Of a stretch of DNA of 18,211 nucleotides, positions 6,261 to 12,592 are shown in pieces (within the stretch, counting starts at the first letter, position 1; each line of letters opens with the position of its first letter). The notes beneath the pieces were generated by a model that saw nothing but the letters and a program-made list of their open reading frames with translations, was not told the DNA's origin and made no database searches. Source of the DNA: Oscillospiraceae bacterium (GTDB lineage: Bacteria > Bacillota_A > Clostridia > Oscillospirales > Oscillospiraceae); the NCBI GenBank assembly GCA_017540945.1, contig JAFYAB010000003.1:1-18211 (forward strand), read 5' to 3'. The translations under genes and the position numbers were made by a program.

Positions 6261-7084
6261 GGCCGGTAATCCTTCCATTCCTCGGTGTTGGCCACAAGCC
6301 AGTCGATGCACTGGTCCACAGCCTTGTCCGGGTCGATGTAGTACTGACGATCGGTGAGTTCAAAGCAGCAGACACCCTGATAGTTCAGCCGGCGCAGGTC
6401 CTCGTAGTACTGCTTCATCGGGAAGCTGCCGTGGCCGGGAACGGTGTGGCCCCGGTCGTTGAAGTGGACGTAGCCCAGCTTGCTGCCCAGGCTCTTGAAG
6501 TAGTCGTCCAGACTCTGACCGGCAAAGGTCATCTGGTCTGTGTCCACCATGCCCAGTACGTTGGGCGTGCCAAGCTCCCGAAGCATCTGCGCGATGTCCT
6601 CGCTGGTGTTGAGGACCTGGGTGGTGGTATCCTTGCATTCCTCCAGGAAGAGGGTTACGCCCTTGCGGGCGCTGTATTCCGCCAGCTGCCGGAGGCTCTC
6701 CCGGGTGTTGTCCCAGGCCTCCTGCCGGGGCGCATCGAAATAGCCGAAGCCGATGCTGATCTGTACGTTGGGACATTCCAGATACTCCGCAGTGTCGATG
6801 GCCCGCTGATAGTAGCGCAGGGAGGACTCCCGGGTTTCCCGGTTCTGGGTAGCGAAGTTGCAGGGGTAGGTGCAGTTTTCCGGGGTGATGGCGTAGACTT
6901 TCAGACCGCGGCGGCGGATCTCCTTGTCCAGCTGAAGCAGATCCCCCAGCGCATAGTCAAAGGGGTTGAGCTGTGGCGCGCTCATATACAGATCAAAGGT
7001 GTCAAAGGGCGAGCGCTCCAGTTTGTCCAGGAACTGTTTCGGGCTGTAGCGCAGGTAGTGAAGGGTCATGGGTATGAATTTCAT
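6257..7084 (-). CDS. Sugar phosphate isomerase/epimerase, FrlC-like (second copy)
   Basis: This 275-residue TIM barrel is a tandem paralogue of the gene at 7081-7896. Both share PQLNPFDY, LGDL, TPENCTYPCN/TAENCAYPVN, and the same ligand numbering: Glu148, Asp181, His213 (GHTVPGHG) and Glu242 (FEL). The PEN..YP.N block and the H..PG.G block are as in E. coli FrlC, fructoselysine 3-epimerase. The start ATG overlaps the upstream stop as ATGA, with GGAGG just before, so the two paralogues are co-translated. The conserved active sites in both copies suggest two substrates rather than decay of one. The likely role is epimerisation of a ketosamine or its sugar; the exact substrate is unknown. Confidence 0.83.
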   Translation of the reverse strand: MKFIPMTLHYLRYSPKQFLDKLERSPFDTFDLYMSAPQLNPFDYALGDLLQLDKEIRRRGLKVYAITPENCTYPCNFATQNRETRESSLRYYQRAIDTAEYLECPNVQISIGFGYFDAPRQEAWDNTRESLRQLAEYSARKGVTLFLEECKDTTTQVLNTSEDIAQMLRELGTPNVLGMVDTDQMTFAGQSLDDYFKSLGSKLGYVHFNDRGHTVPGHGSFPMKQYYEDLRRLNYQGVCCFELTDRQYYIDPDKAVDQCIDWLVANTEEWKDYRP

Positions 7085-7896
7085 TTGATTGCCTCCAATA
7101 CATTGGTCAGATAATCCAGATAGGCGTCGGTGGCCTTGTCCGGGTCGATGTAGTACTCCCGGCTGCAGAGCTCACAGGAGCACCAGCCCTCGTAGCCCCG
7201 AGCCTTCAGCGTCTCAAAATACTGCTTCATGGGCAGGCCGCCGGTGCCGGGGATGGTATGGCCCGCATCGCTGAAATGGACGAAGCCGTATTTGTCGCCG
7301 AGATTGTCAAAGTAATCGTTGATATCCTCCCCGGCCAGAGCCATCTGATCGGTGTCGGAGAGGCCCTTCAGGTTGTCCGCGCCTACGTCGTCCAGGAAAC
7401 GGCGCAGCTCCCTGCTGGTCACAATCAGATTGGTGGTTGTGGTTTTACAGGTCTCCAGGAAGATGTTGACGCCCTTGCGCTTGGCGTAGGTGCACAGCTG
7501 CTGGAAGGCCTCCACCTGCCGGGCCCAGCCCGCTTCCCGGTCGCCGTCGAAGTAGCTCGAGCCGGGACACATCTGGATGTTGGGGAAGTCCAGGAAAGCG
7601 GCGGTGTCGATCATGCGCTGGTAATACCGGATCGTGGATTCCCAGGTGATCCGGTTGGAGCTGCCCAGGTTCACCGGGTAAGCGCAGTTTTCAGCCGTCA
7701 GCACATAGGGCGTCAGATGGCGATCCTTGATGTCCCGGTCCAGTTGAATCAGGTCTCCCAGCCGATAGTCGAAGGGATTGAGCTGCGGCGCGGTGCAGTA
7801 GATATCCAGACCGTCCAAAGGCGAGCGCTCCATCTTGTCCAGGTATTTCCGGATCGGATAGCGCAGATAGTGATAGCTCATCAGGGTGAATTTCAT
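7081..7896 (-). CDS. Sugar phosphate isomerase/epimerase, FrlC-like (first copy)
   Basis: This 271-residue protein is the first of the tandem pair. Metal ligands by family position are Glu148 (FLETC), Asp181 (LSDTDQ), His213 (AGHTIPGTG) and Glu242 (CELC). The substrate-loop region reads LTAENCAYPVN near residues 67-77, corresponding to PETNGYPYN in FrlC. The ATG at 7896 follows AAGGGAGAACCCC. The 138-base leader upstream, after the Dcu-type carrier stop, contains two strong inverted repeats. Downstream it overlaps the second copy by four bases. Family membership is clear. Whether it acts on a free fructosamine, its phosphate or a released ketose cannot be read from sequence. Confidence 0.83.
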   Translation of the reverse strand: MKFTLMSYHYLRYPIRKYLDKMERSPLDGLDIYCTAPQLNPFDYRLGDLIQLDRDIKDRHLTPYVLTAENCAYPVNLGSSNRITWESTIRYYQRMIDTAAFLDFPNIQMCPGSSYFDGDREAGWARQVEAFQQLCTYAKRKGVNIFLETCKTTTTNLIVTSRELRRFLDDVGADNLKGLSDTDQMALAGEDINDYFDNLGDKYGFVHFSDAGHTIPGTGGLPMKQYFETLKARGYEGWCSCELCSREYYIDPDKATDAYLDYLTNVLEAIK

Positions 7897-7911
7897 GGGG
7901 TTCTCCCTTCT

Positions 7912-7999
7912 CCCGCCGGACCGGCGGGCAAATGATTCAGAAGAAACGGCGTATCCACAGATCTGCTTGGCAGGCAGGGATACCGCAGATACGCCGTTT
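7912..7999 (-). repeat. Two strong inverted repeats in the leader between carrier and first epimerase
   Basis: Bases 7912-7919 (CCCGCCGG) pair with 7921-7928 (CCGGCGGG) around a single A. Bases 7944-7954 (AAACGGCGTAT) pair exactly with 7989-7999 (ATACGCCGTTT) across a 34-base loop. Inside that loop region, GTATCC (7951-7956) could instead pair with GGATAC (7978-7983). No T tract follows in the leftward direction beyond CGTTTCTTC. The hairpins may shield the mRNA or set the ratio between carrier and epimerases. Confidence 0.5.
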
Positions 8000-8034
8000 G
8001 CGGGGGGAAAAGGAGAGCTAAACAGAATGTCAGA

Positions 8035-9357
8035 TCAGAAGATGATCACGCCCAGCACATAGGCGACCACTGCATTTACGACAGCCATTGCAAGGCCGGG
8101 CAGCAGATAGCTTGTGTTGAAGACGAACTTGCCGATCTTGGTGGTACCGGCGGTATCAAAGGCAATCGCGGCCAGGCTCTCGGAGGCGGCGGGGATCAGG
8201 AAGTGGGAGCCGATGGTGGCCCAGCCGGCCAGCAGCACGGGAGGCGCGATTCCCAGGGCCAGGCCCAGGGGGATCACGATGGCGGTGGTGGAGGCCTGAG
8301 AGGTGGTGATGTTGCCCACCAGGTAGCAGGCGAGGATAAAGATCCAGGGGTACTTGTTGGTAAAGCCGGAGACCACCTCAGTCAGGTAGCTGGACTGGGA
8401 GCCGATAAAGATGTTGACCATCCAGCAAAGGCCGATGGTGATGACGGCGGCAAACACGCCGGACTGGAAGACCTGAGTCTTCAGAATCGCGTCGGGCTTC
8501 TGCTTCCGCATGAGCAGGGCGATCACTGCGGCCGCCACCAGCATGAAGATCTGAATGATGTCGGTCATGCCGAGGGCCTTGTCGTCGCCGAGGACGGGAC
8601 GGAGGGAGGGAACGGCGCCGAGGACGACCACGCAGACCATGGCGCCCAGGAACACGAGAACGGAGATCTTGCTGACCTTGCTGAACTTGCTGAAGTCGAT
8701 CTTCTTTTCCTCATGCTTCTCTTCGAGCTTGAGGGTGCCGTCCGCGACACGGCGCTGGAACTCGGGATCATCAGCCAGCTCCTTGCCCTTCTTGAGCATG
8801 ACGACGCCGGCGGCGATGGAGCCCAGCAGGGTGGCGGGGATCATGACCAGCAGGATCTTGACCATGCCGATGCCGGAGCTTTCCATGAAGCCGATCAGGG
8901 CAGCCATGGCAGCGGCCAGAGGCGTGGCGCAGACCGCGTTCTGGGAGGAAACGATGGAAGCTGCGATGGGACGCTCGGGACGGATGCCGTTTTCAATGGC
9001 CAGCTCGTTGACGATGGGCAGGATGCTCCATACGATGTGGCCGGTGCCGCAGCAGAAAACGAAGATCCAAGAGACGATGGGCGCCAGAATGGTCACGGAC
9101 TTGGGATGCTTGCGGAGGATCTTTTCGGCGATAGCGACCAGGTAATCAATGCCGCCGATGGCCTGCATGGCGCCGCCGGCCAGCACGACGCAGAGGATGA
9201 TGCGCAGAACGGTGAGGGGAGGATCAGACATCTGGGCGCGGAAGATAAAGGTAAAGATGAACACGCCGATGCCGCCTGCCAGGGTGAGGAAAATGCCGCC
9301 TTTTCGGACGCCCCAGAAAATCAGGGCGAGCAGAACGAGAAGCTCAATCCAGAACAT
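8035..9357 (-). CDS. DcuA/DcuB-family dicarboxylate-type carrier
   Basis: This is a 440-residue inner-membrane carrier with about ten hydrophobic segments. It tracks E. coli DcuA along its length: GGAMQAIGGIDYLV (DcuA ISAMQVAGGLDYLV), TILAPIVSW, GTGHIVWSILPIV, RPIAASIVSSQ, SDDPEFQRRV, and TGTTKIGKFVFN near the end. DcuA/DcuB move C4-dicarboxylates and aspartate in anaerobes, and FraA, the Salmonella fructose-asparagine carrier, is of the Dcu type. An ATG at 9375 overlaps the AAAGGAG ribosome site, so the true start is the ATG at 9357 (MFWIELLVLL), which also aligns with DcuA. It lies between the PfkB kinase and the epimerases. The context suggests uptake of an acidic Amadori product such as fructose-aspartate. 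Confidence 0.88.
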   Translation of the reverse strand: MFWIELLVLLALIFWGVRKGGIFLTLAGGIGVFIFTFIFRAQMSDPPLTVLRIILCVVLAGGAMQAIGGIDYLVAIAEKILRKHPKSVTILAPIVSWIFVFCCGTGHIVWSILPIVNELAIENGIRPERPIAASIVSSQNAVCATPLAAAMAALIGFMESSGIGMVKILLVMIPATLLGSIAAGVVMLKKGKELADDPEFQRRVADGTLKLEEKHEEKKIDFSKFSKVSKISVLVFLGAMVCVVVLGAVPSLRPVLGDDKALGMTDIIQIFMLVAAAVIALLMRKQKPDAILKTQVFQSGVFAAVITIGLCWMVNIFIGSQSSYLTEVVSGFTNKYPWIFILACYLVGNITTSQASTTAIVIPLGLALGIAPPVLLAGWATIGSHFLIPAASESLAAIAFDTAGTTKIGKFVFNTSYLLPGLAMAVVNAVVAYVLGVIIF

Positions 9358-9383
9358 TTCTTTTTCTCCTTTCAATTACTGAC

Positions 9384-9405
9384 GGGGAGCTTCGGCCCCG
9401 TCTCC
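9384..9405 (-). repeat. Hairpin in the leader of the Dcu-type carrier gene
   Basis: GACGGGG and CCCCGTC form a 7-bp GC-rich stem about 27 bases upstream of the carrier ATG. No T tract follows in the leftward direction, so this looks like an mRNA-stabilising or processing hairpin, not a terminator. Confidence 0.4.
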
Positions 9406-9448
9406 CGTATTGTTTGGCCCTGTACGGGGCAGGGGAATAAACAATGAT

Positions 9449-10345
9449 TTAGTTTCTGTTGTCAATGATGCGGCCTGCGATGGGCACGCCGTAGCCGAAG
9501 GCGCCTTCCATGCCGCAAACCTTCGCGGCAAAGGCAGCGCCCTCCCGCATGGCTTCCACCAGCGTCTCGGACCGGTCCTCGCCGCCGTCCGGGAAGCGCT
9601 CCCCGCCCAGCCCCTGCTTCAGCAGGCAGCTGAGGAAGGTGGCGAAGTAGGAATCGCCGGCGCCCATGGTGTCGAAGACGTCGTCGGAGAGAACCGCCGG
9701 GGCATAGTAGAAGCGATCCCGGTACAGCAGCCAGGAGCCCTCCTCGCCGATGGTGCCCAGCACCAGGGGTACGCCGTAGGAGGCCGCCTTTTTCATCTCC
9801 CGCTCCCGGGCCTCTTTGTCCAGATGTGCGCAGGAAAGCAAAGCGACCTGGATGTGGGGGCAGATCCTGGCGAGGTACTCGTCGGTCCAGCGCAGGGAAA
9901 AGTCATAGGCGATGGGTACGCCCGCGGAGGCGATCAGGGGAAGGTCGTCCTCCACGTAGGCGTTGAGATCGGAATAGATCAGGTCGAAGCCCTTGATATA
10001 GTCCAGATCCTCCTGCGTGAAGCCGTAGGGGTTGACCGCGGCCACGCCGCCCTTGTTGGAGCCGATGAAGACCCGGTCGCTGCCCGCCAGCGTGACGCAG
10101 GCAAAGCCGTTTTCGCCCTCAAAGCTCCGGCAGCGGCTGCGGTCGATGCCCAGCTGGTCCAGCGTATCCTTCAGGCATTGCGCAACCTCGTCTGAACCGA
10201 ACTTGCCCAGGAAGGCGGCCTCCACGCCGTTCATTACGGCGTAGGCGCAGGTGTTGACGGCCTGGCCGCCGGGGTACATCTTGCCGCGGGAAAGATACTT
10301 GTCACAGACGTCGTCTCCGATGGCCAGAAGTCTTGCTTTCTTCAT
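9449..10345 (-). CDS. PfkB-family sugar kinase, fructosamine kinase-like (first copy)
   Basis: This 298-residue kinase starts at the ATG at 10345-10343 (MKKARLLAIGDDVCDKY) behind GGAAGGGAGAA; a longer frame back to 10384 runs into the deglycase gene and has no ribosome site. The sugar lid motif is PGGQAVN at residues 25-31, where FrlD has GGNAVN. The catalytic motif is DTMGAGDSYFATF at 225-237 with Asp231 as base, as in FrlD (DTMGAGDSFIAGF). It is longer than FrlD because of a Gly- and acid-rich insert at about residues 245-262. It lies 20 bases after the deglycase stop. By context it phosphorylates an imported fructosamine at O6. Why the operon needs two such kinases is open. Confidence 0.85.
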   Translation of the reverse strand: MKKARLLAIGDDVCDKYLSRGKMYPGGQAVNTCAYAVMNGVEAAFLGKFGSDEVAQCLKDTLDQLGIDRSRCRSFEGENGFACVTLAGSDRVFIGSNKGGVAAVNPYGFTQEDLDYIKGFDLIYSDLNAYVEDDLPLIASAGVPIAYDFSLRWTDEYLARICPHIQVALLSCAHLDKEAREREMKKAASYGVPLVLGTIGEEGSWLLYRDRFYYAPAVLSDDVFDTMGAGDSYFATFLSCLLKQGLGGERFPDGGEDRSETLVEAMREGAAFAAKVCGMEGAFGYGVPIAGRIIDNRN

Positions 10346-10365
10346 GTCCGTTCTCCCTTCCACAA

Positions 10366-11376
10366 TCAGTACGGGACCTTCCACATATAGCGGCGGGTGC
10401 TGAGCGGATGGCAGCGCTCTTCGGCCAGAGCGTGGTTATAGATGGGATAGACATTGTTGAACAGGGAGTGGTTGAAGTAGTCCACCACATTGGCGTCGAT
10501 CACGGAAAGCCCCAGCTCCTTGGCGTCCAGGACCTCCAGGCGTTTGCCGTAGCTGCGCAGGAAGCGGAGCGCCCGCTCGTCCAGCTCCCGGGTCGTGCCC
10601 TCGTTGATCTGGATCACGAAGGGGACGTTGGCGTCGGTGACCTCGAAGGGTCCGTGGAAGAATTCGCCGGTGTGGATGCAGGCGGACTGGATCCACTGCA
10701 TCTCCATGAAGATGCAGATGCTCTCCATATAGGCCGCGCCCCAGGCGGCGCCGCTGCCCATGGTGTAGATGAAGCTGTCGTCCTTGTACTCCTTCGCGAA
10801 GGCCAGGGCGCGTTCGGCGACCTGACGGCGGGCCTTGCGGATCACAGCGGTGATCAGCTCCAGCCCCTTGTAATAGGCTTCGTAGTGGGCGTAGCCCTCG
10901 CTGCGCTGCACGGTCTCCACCGCCAGGGTCAGGGCGCAGAGGGTCTTCTCTCCGGCGTAGTCGATGTCGCCGGCCAGGTGATCGGGGCTGGCGTCAAACT
11001 CGTAGCGCACGACGTAATCGCCGTAGGGGATGATCTCGGAATTCTCCAGCCAGGTCAGCAGAATGACCGCCGCGCCCTTTTCCTTGCCCAATTTTGCCGC
11101 GGCAATAGTCTCCGGGGTATTGCCTTTGTGGCAGGAAAGGCATATAATGGAGTTGGGTCCGAAATCCTTCGGGGTGCTGTGCAGGAATTCGTTGCTGCTG
11201 ATGACAGCGCTGCGGAGCACGGTGCTCTCCCGCTGCATAAAGTTCGCCGCCGGCACCAGAGCGCCGAAGGAGCCTCCGCAGCCGACGTAGTACAGGGATT
11301 TTACGCCGCCCACTTCCTTCTTGTCCTCAAAGATCTTTGCTGTGATCTCCCGGATCTGTTCTGCTTGCTTAACCAT
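10366..11376 (-). CDS. SIS-domain deglycase, FrlB/FraB-like (6-phospho-fructosamine deglycase)
   Basis: This 336-residue double SIS protein is the first gene of the minus-strand operon. E. coli FrlB has 340 residues. The phosphosugar-binding loops are VGCGGSFGAL (residues 31-40) and SCHKGNTPET (81-90). TGEFFHGPFE at 236-245 matches FrlB SGEFRHGPLE and includes Glu238 and His241, which may be active-site residues. The C-terminus STRRYMWKVPY resembles FrlB ERRYYGGLVEY. FrlB and FraB split the 6-phospho Amadori product into glucose 6-phosphate and the free amino acid. The ATG follows GAGGAGG. A clear promoter lies upstream, overlapped by repeated TTTGTAT elements. Among SIS proteins the GlmS-like isomerases are excluded by the absence of a glutaminase domain. 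The amino-acid partner is unknown. Confidence 0.87.
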   Translation of the reverse strand: MVKQAEQIREITAKIFEDKKEVGGVKSLYYVGCGGSFGALVPAANFMQRESTVLRSAVISSNEFLHSTPKDFGPNSIICLSCHKGNTPETIAAAKLGKEKGAAVILLTWLENSEIIPYGDYVVRYEFDASPDHLAGDIDYAGEKTLCALTLAVETVQRSEGYAHYEAYYKGLELITAVIRKARRQVAERALAFAKEYKDDSFIYTMGSGAAWGAAYMESICIFMEMQWIQSACIHTGEFFHGPFEVTDANVPFVIQINEGTTRELDERALRFLRSYGKRLEVLDAKELGLSVIDANVVDYFNHSLFNNVYPIYNHALAEERCHPLSTRRYMWKVPY

Positions 11377-11398
11377 GCTTGTTGCCTCCTCGTTTATA

Positions 11399-11455
11399 TT
11401 TTGTATTGTTTTGTATTGCTTTGTATGGCTTCATATTATACGATGAAGATACAAA
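11399..11455. promoter_or_regulatory. Operator array: three tandem TTTGTAT decamers plus a 36-bp palindrome
   Basis: TTTTGTATTG (11399-11408), TTTTGTATTG (11409-11418) and CTTTGTATGG (11419-11428) repeat at exactly 10 bp, one helical turn. The last copy also forms the left arm of an inverted repeat: TTTGTAT at 11420-11426 and CTTCAT at 11429-11434, facing ATGAAG at 11443-11448 and ATACAAA at 11449-11455. The palindrome covers the -10 box and the spacer of the deglycase promoter, so a protein bound here would block transcription. The adjacent GntR protein is the natural candidate. Confidence 0.6.
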
Positions 11456-11461
11456 TGTCAA
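11433..11461 (-). promoter_or_regulatory. Promoter of the minus-strand fructosamine operon
   Basis: On the minus strand there is a perfect TTGACA (11456-11461), then 17 bases to TAATAT (11433-11438); an overlapping TATAAT (11435-11440) gives a 15-base spacer. It lies about 60 bases before the deglycase ATG, inside the palindrome described here. Confidence 0.75.
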
Positions 11462-11616
11462 TACCTTTTTTGCTTTTTTCTTTTATTTTGGCATTCTGTA
11501 CAGTTTTTCATGGGTGATTCTATAGATTTTTCACAAGAAAGCGGAAGAACCCTCGCGTTTTTTTCGGAGTTGGGCGGAAAAATCTCGAAATATTGTCGCT
11601 GTTTGTATTTTTCTTC

Positions 11617-11645
11617 TTTACAAAGACGGCTGTATTTGCTATAAT
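11617..11645 (+). promoter_or_regulatory. Promoter of the GntR regulator gene
   Basis: TTTACA (11617-11622) and a perfect TATAAT (11640-11645) are 17 bases apart, about 50 bases before the regulator ATG. A TTTGTAT element at 11602-11608 sits just upstream of the -35, which would fit autoregulation. Confidence 0.7.
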
Positions 11646-11694
11646 CTGTATGGAACAAAGCAAGCAGCAATTCAAACGCGCAAAGAGGACAAGT

Positions 11695-12414
11695 ATGATG
11701 GAACAGATCAACAAGAGCAGTTCGATTCCCCTGTATCAGCAGTTATACGAGAAGCTGCGGGACGAAATCAACGAAGGCCGATATCCCGCCGGCAGCCGCC
11801 TGCCCACGGAGGCGGAGCTGAGCGAGGCCTATCAGGTCAGCCGCGTTACGGTACGGAAGGCGATGGAGCAGCTGGAAAAGGAGGATTTCCTGGTCCGCAA
11901 GGTGGGCAAGGGCACCTTTGTGCGGGAGCATAAGTTTTCACGGCAGCTCAACGCCGTTATGAGCTTTTCCGAGATGTGCCGCAGCTTGGGCTTCGCGCCC
12001 GGCGCCAAGACCATCAAAACAGCCTTTGAGACACCGTCTCCCAAGGATATTGATCGCTTGGGTCTTTCCGACCAGGCGGAAATCCTGGTGATCGACCGAA
12101 TCCGCTACGCCGATACCATGCCCGTGGTGCTGGAGACTGCCAAGTTCACAGAGGATTTTTTCTTCCTGTTCGACGAGGATCTGAACAATCGTTCTCTGTA
12201 TGAGATCATTCGCCAGCGCAAGGGTATCGAGTTTACCAACTCCGTCAAACGGCTCGAGGTAATCTTTGCCAACTACCAGGAGGCCCGCTATCTTGGCCTG
12301 TCAGTGGGGTATCCCCTGCTGAAGATCAGCAGCGTCGTCAACGATTCCACCGGCAGCTTCCGCTATATCAGCATTCAGCGCTGTGCGGCGGACAAATTCG
12401 AGATCGTCATTTGA
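11695..12414 (+). CDS. GntR-family transcriptional regulator (HutC/UTRA subfamily), FrlR/FraR-like
   Basis: This 239-residue regulator starts at the ATG at 11695 (or the adjacent one at 11698) behind AAAGAGGAC; the frame extends upstream to 11593 but crosses the promoter. Residues 1-75 are a winged helix-turn-helix with SSIPLYQQLYEKLRDEI, LPTEAELSEAYQVSRVTVRK and GKGTFV, all standard for GntR. The rest, from about residue 95, is a UTRA effector domain (IDRIRYADTMPVVLE, LYEIIRQRKGIEF). FrlR and FraR, the regulators of fructoselysine and fructose-asparagine loci, are of this type and usually repress until a phosphorylated sugar binds. It sits between two arms whose promoters share TTTGTAT/ATACAA elements, so it probably controls both. 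The effector is not known. Confidence 0.87.
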   Translation: MMEQINKSSSIPLYQQLYEKLRDEINEGRYPAGSRLPTEAELSEAYQVSRVTVRKAMEQLEKEDFLVRKVGKGTFVREHKFSRQLNAVMSFSEMCRSLGFAPGAKTIKTAFETPSPKDIDRLGLSDQAEILVIDRIRYADTMPVVLETAKFTEDFFFLFDEDLNNRSLYEIIRQRKGIEFTNSVKRLEVIFANYQEARYLGLSVGYPLLKISSVVNDSTGSFRYISIQRCAADKFEIVI

Positions 12415-12435
12415 TACAATTAAAATACAATTAAA
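12414..12435 (+). repeat. Perfect 11-bp tandem repeat at the regulator's stop codon
   Basis: ATACAATTAAA occurs twice in direct succession (12414-12424 and 12425-12435). The first base is the last base of the GntR stop codon. The repeats carry the ATACAA core seen in the two promoter regions and lie just before the regulator's terminator. Confidence 0.7.
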
Positions 12436-12441
12436 TCTAAT

Positions 12442-12487
12442 GCAGCCTCCGGTTCCCACTTTGTGGAAACGGAGGCTGCTGTTTTTA
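12442..12487 (+). terminator. Rho-independent terminator of the GntR gene
   Basis: GCAGCCTCCG (12442-12451) pairs with CGGAGGCTGC (12470-12479), with inner TTCC/GGAA pairs, and is followed by TGTTTTTAT. It is a strong hairpin with a T run, 27 bases after the stop codon. It separates regulator transcription from the btpA-like operon. Confidence 0.88.
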
Positions 12488-12505
12488 TATATTTGTAAAT
12501 ATGTA

Positions 12506-12534
12506 TTGACAATCTCTCCGTCTTATGGTATTCT
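12506..12534 (+). promoter_or_regulatory. Promoter of the plus-strand sugar operon
   Basis: A perfect TTGACA (12506-12511) is followed after exactly 17 bases by TATTCT (12529-12534). It lies about 60 bases before the ATG of the BtpA-family gene. ATACAA elements begin directly behind the -10. Confidence 0.75.
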
Positions 12535-12536
12535 TT

Positions 12537-12566
12537 TATTGTAATACAATATGATACAAAATACAA
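12537..12566 (+). promoter_or_regulatory. Operator candidate at the start site of the plus-strand operon
   Basis: TATTGTAATACAATA (12537-12551) is a perfect 7-1-7 palindrome placed on the expected transcription start. ATACAA recurs at 12544, 12554 and 12561. The core is the same as the TTTGTAT decamers in front of the minus-strand operon, read on the other strand. Confidence 0.58.
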
Positions 12567-12592
12567 AAAACAAAACAATCGGAGGGATCTTT

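Larger units (their letters stand above)
11377..11694. other. Divergent regulatory gap between the deglycase operon and the GntR gene
   Basis: This 318-base non-coding gap is AT-rich against GC-rich neighbours. It holds a leftward promoter with three 10-bp repeats and a palindrome (11399-11461), and a rightward promoter for the regulator (11617-11645). The middle part, 11462-11600, is T-rich with no gene, ribosome site or strong hairpin that I can see. Confidence 0.7.

Noticed and set aside
8203..9447. A 414-codon plus-strand frame, very rich in Asp, Gly and His, opposite the Dcu-type carrier
   Set aside because: Its acidic repeats are the complement of hydrophobic transmembrane codons; no ribosome site or family motif is seen.
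11399..11428. Possible CRISPR-like array because of regular 10-bp repeats
   Set aside because: The repeats are directly adjacent without spacers and far too short; an operator array explains them better.
10333..11517. A 394-codon plus-strand frame opposite the SIS deglycase
   Set aside because: It is the antisense of a well-supported gene and reads through its promoter; no motif supports it.
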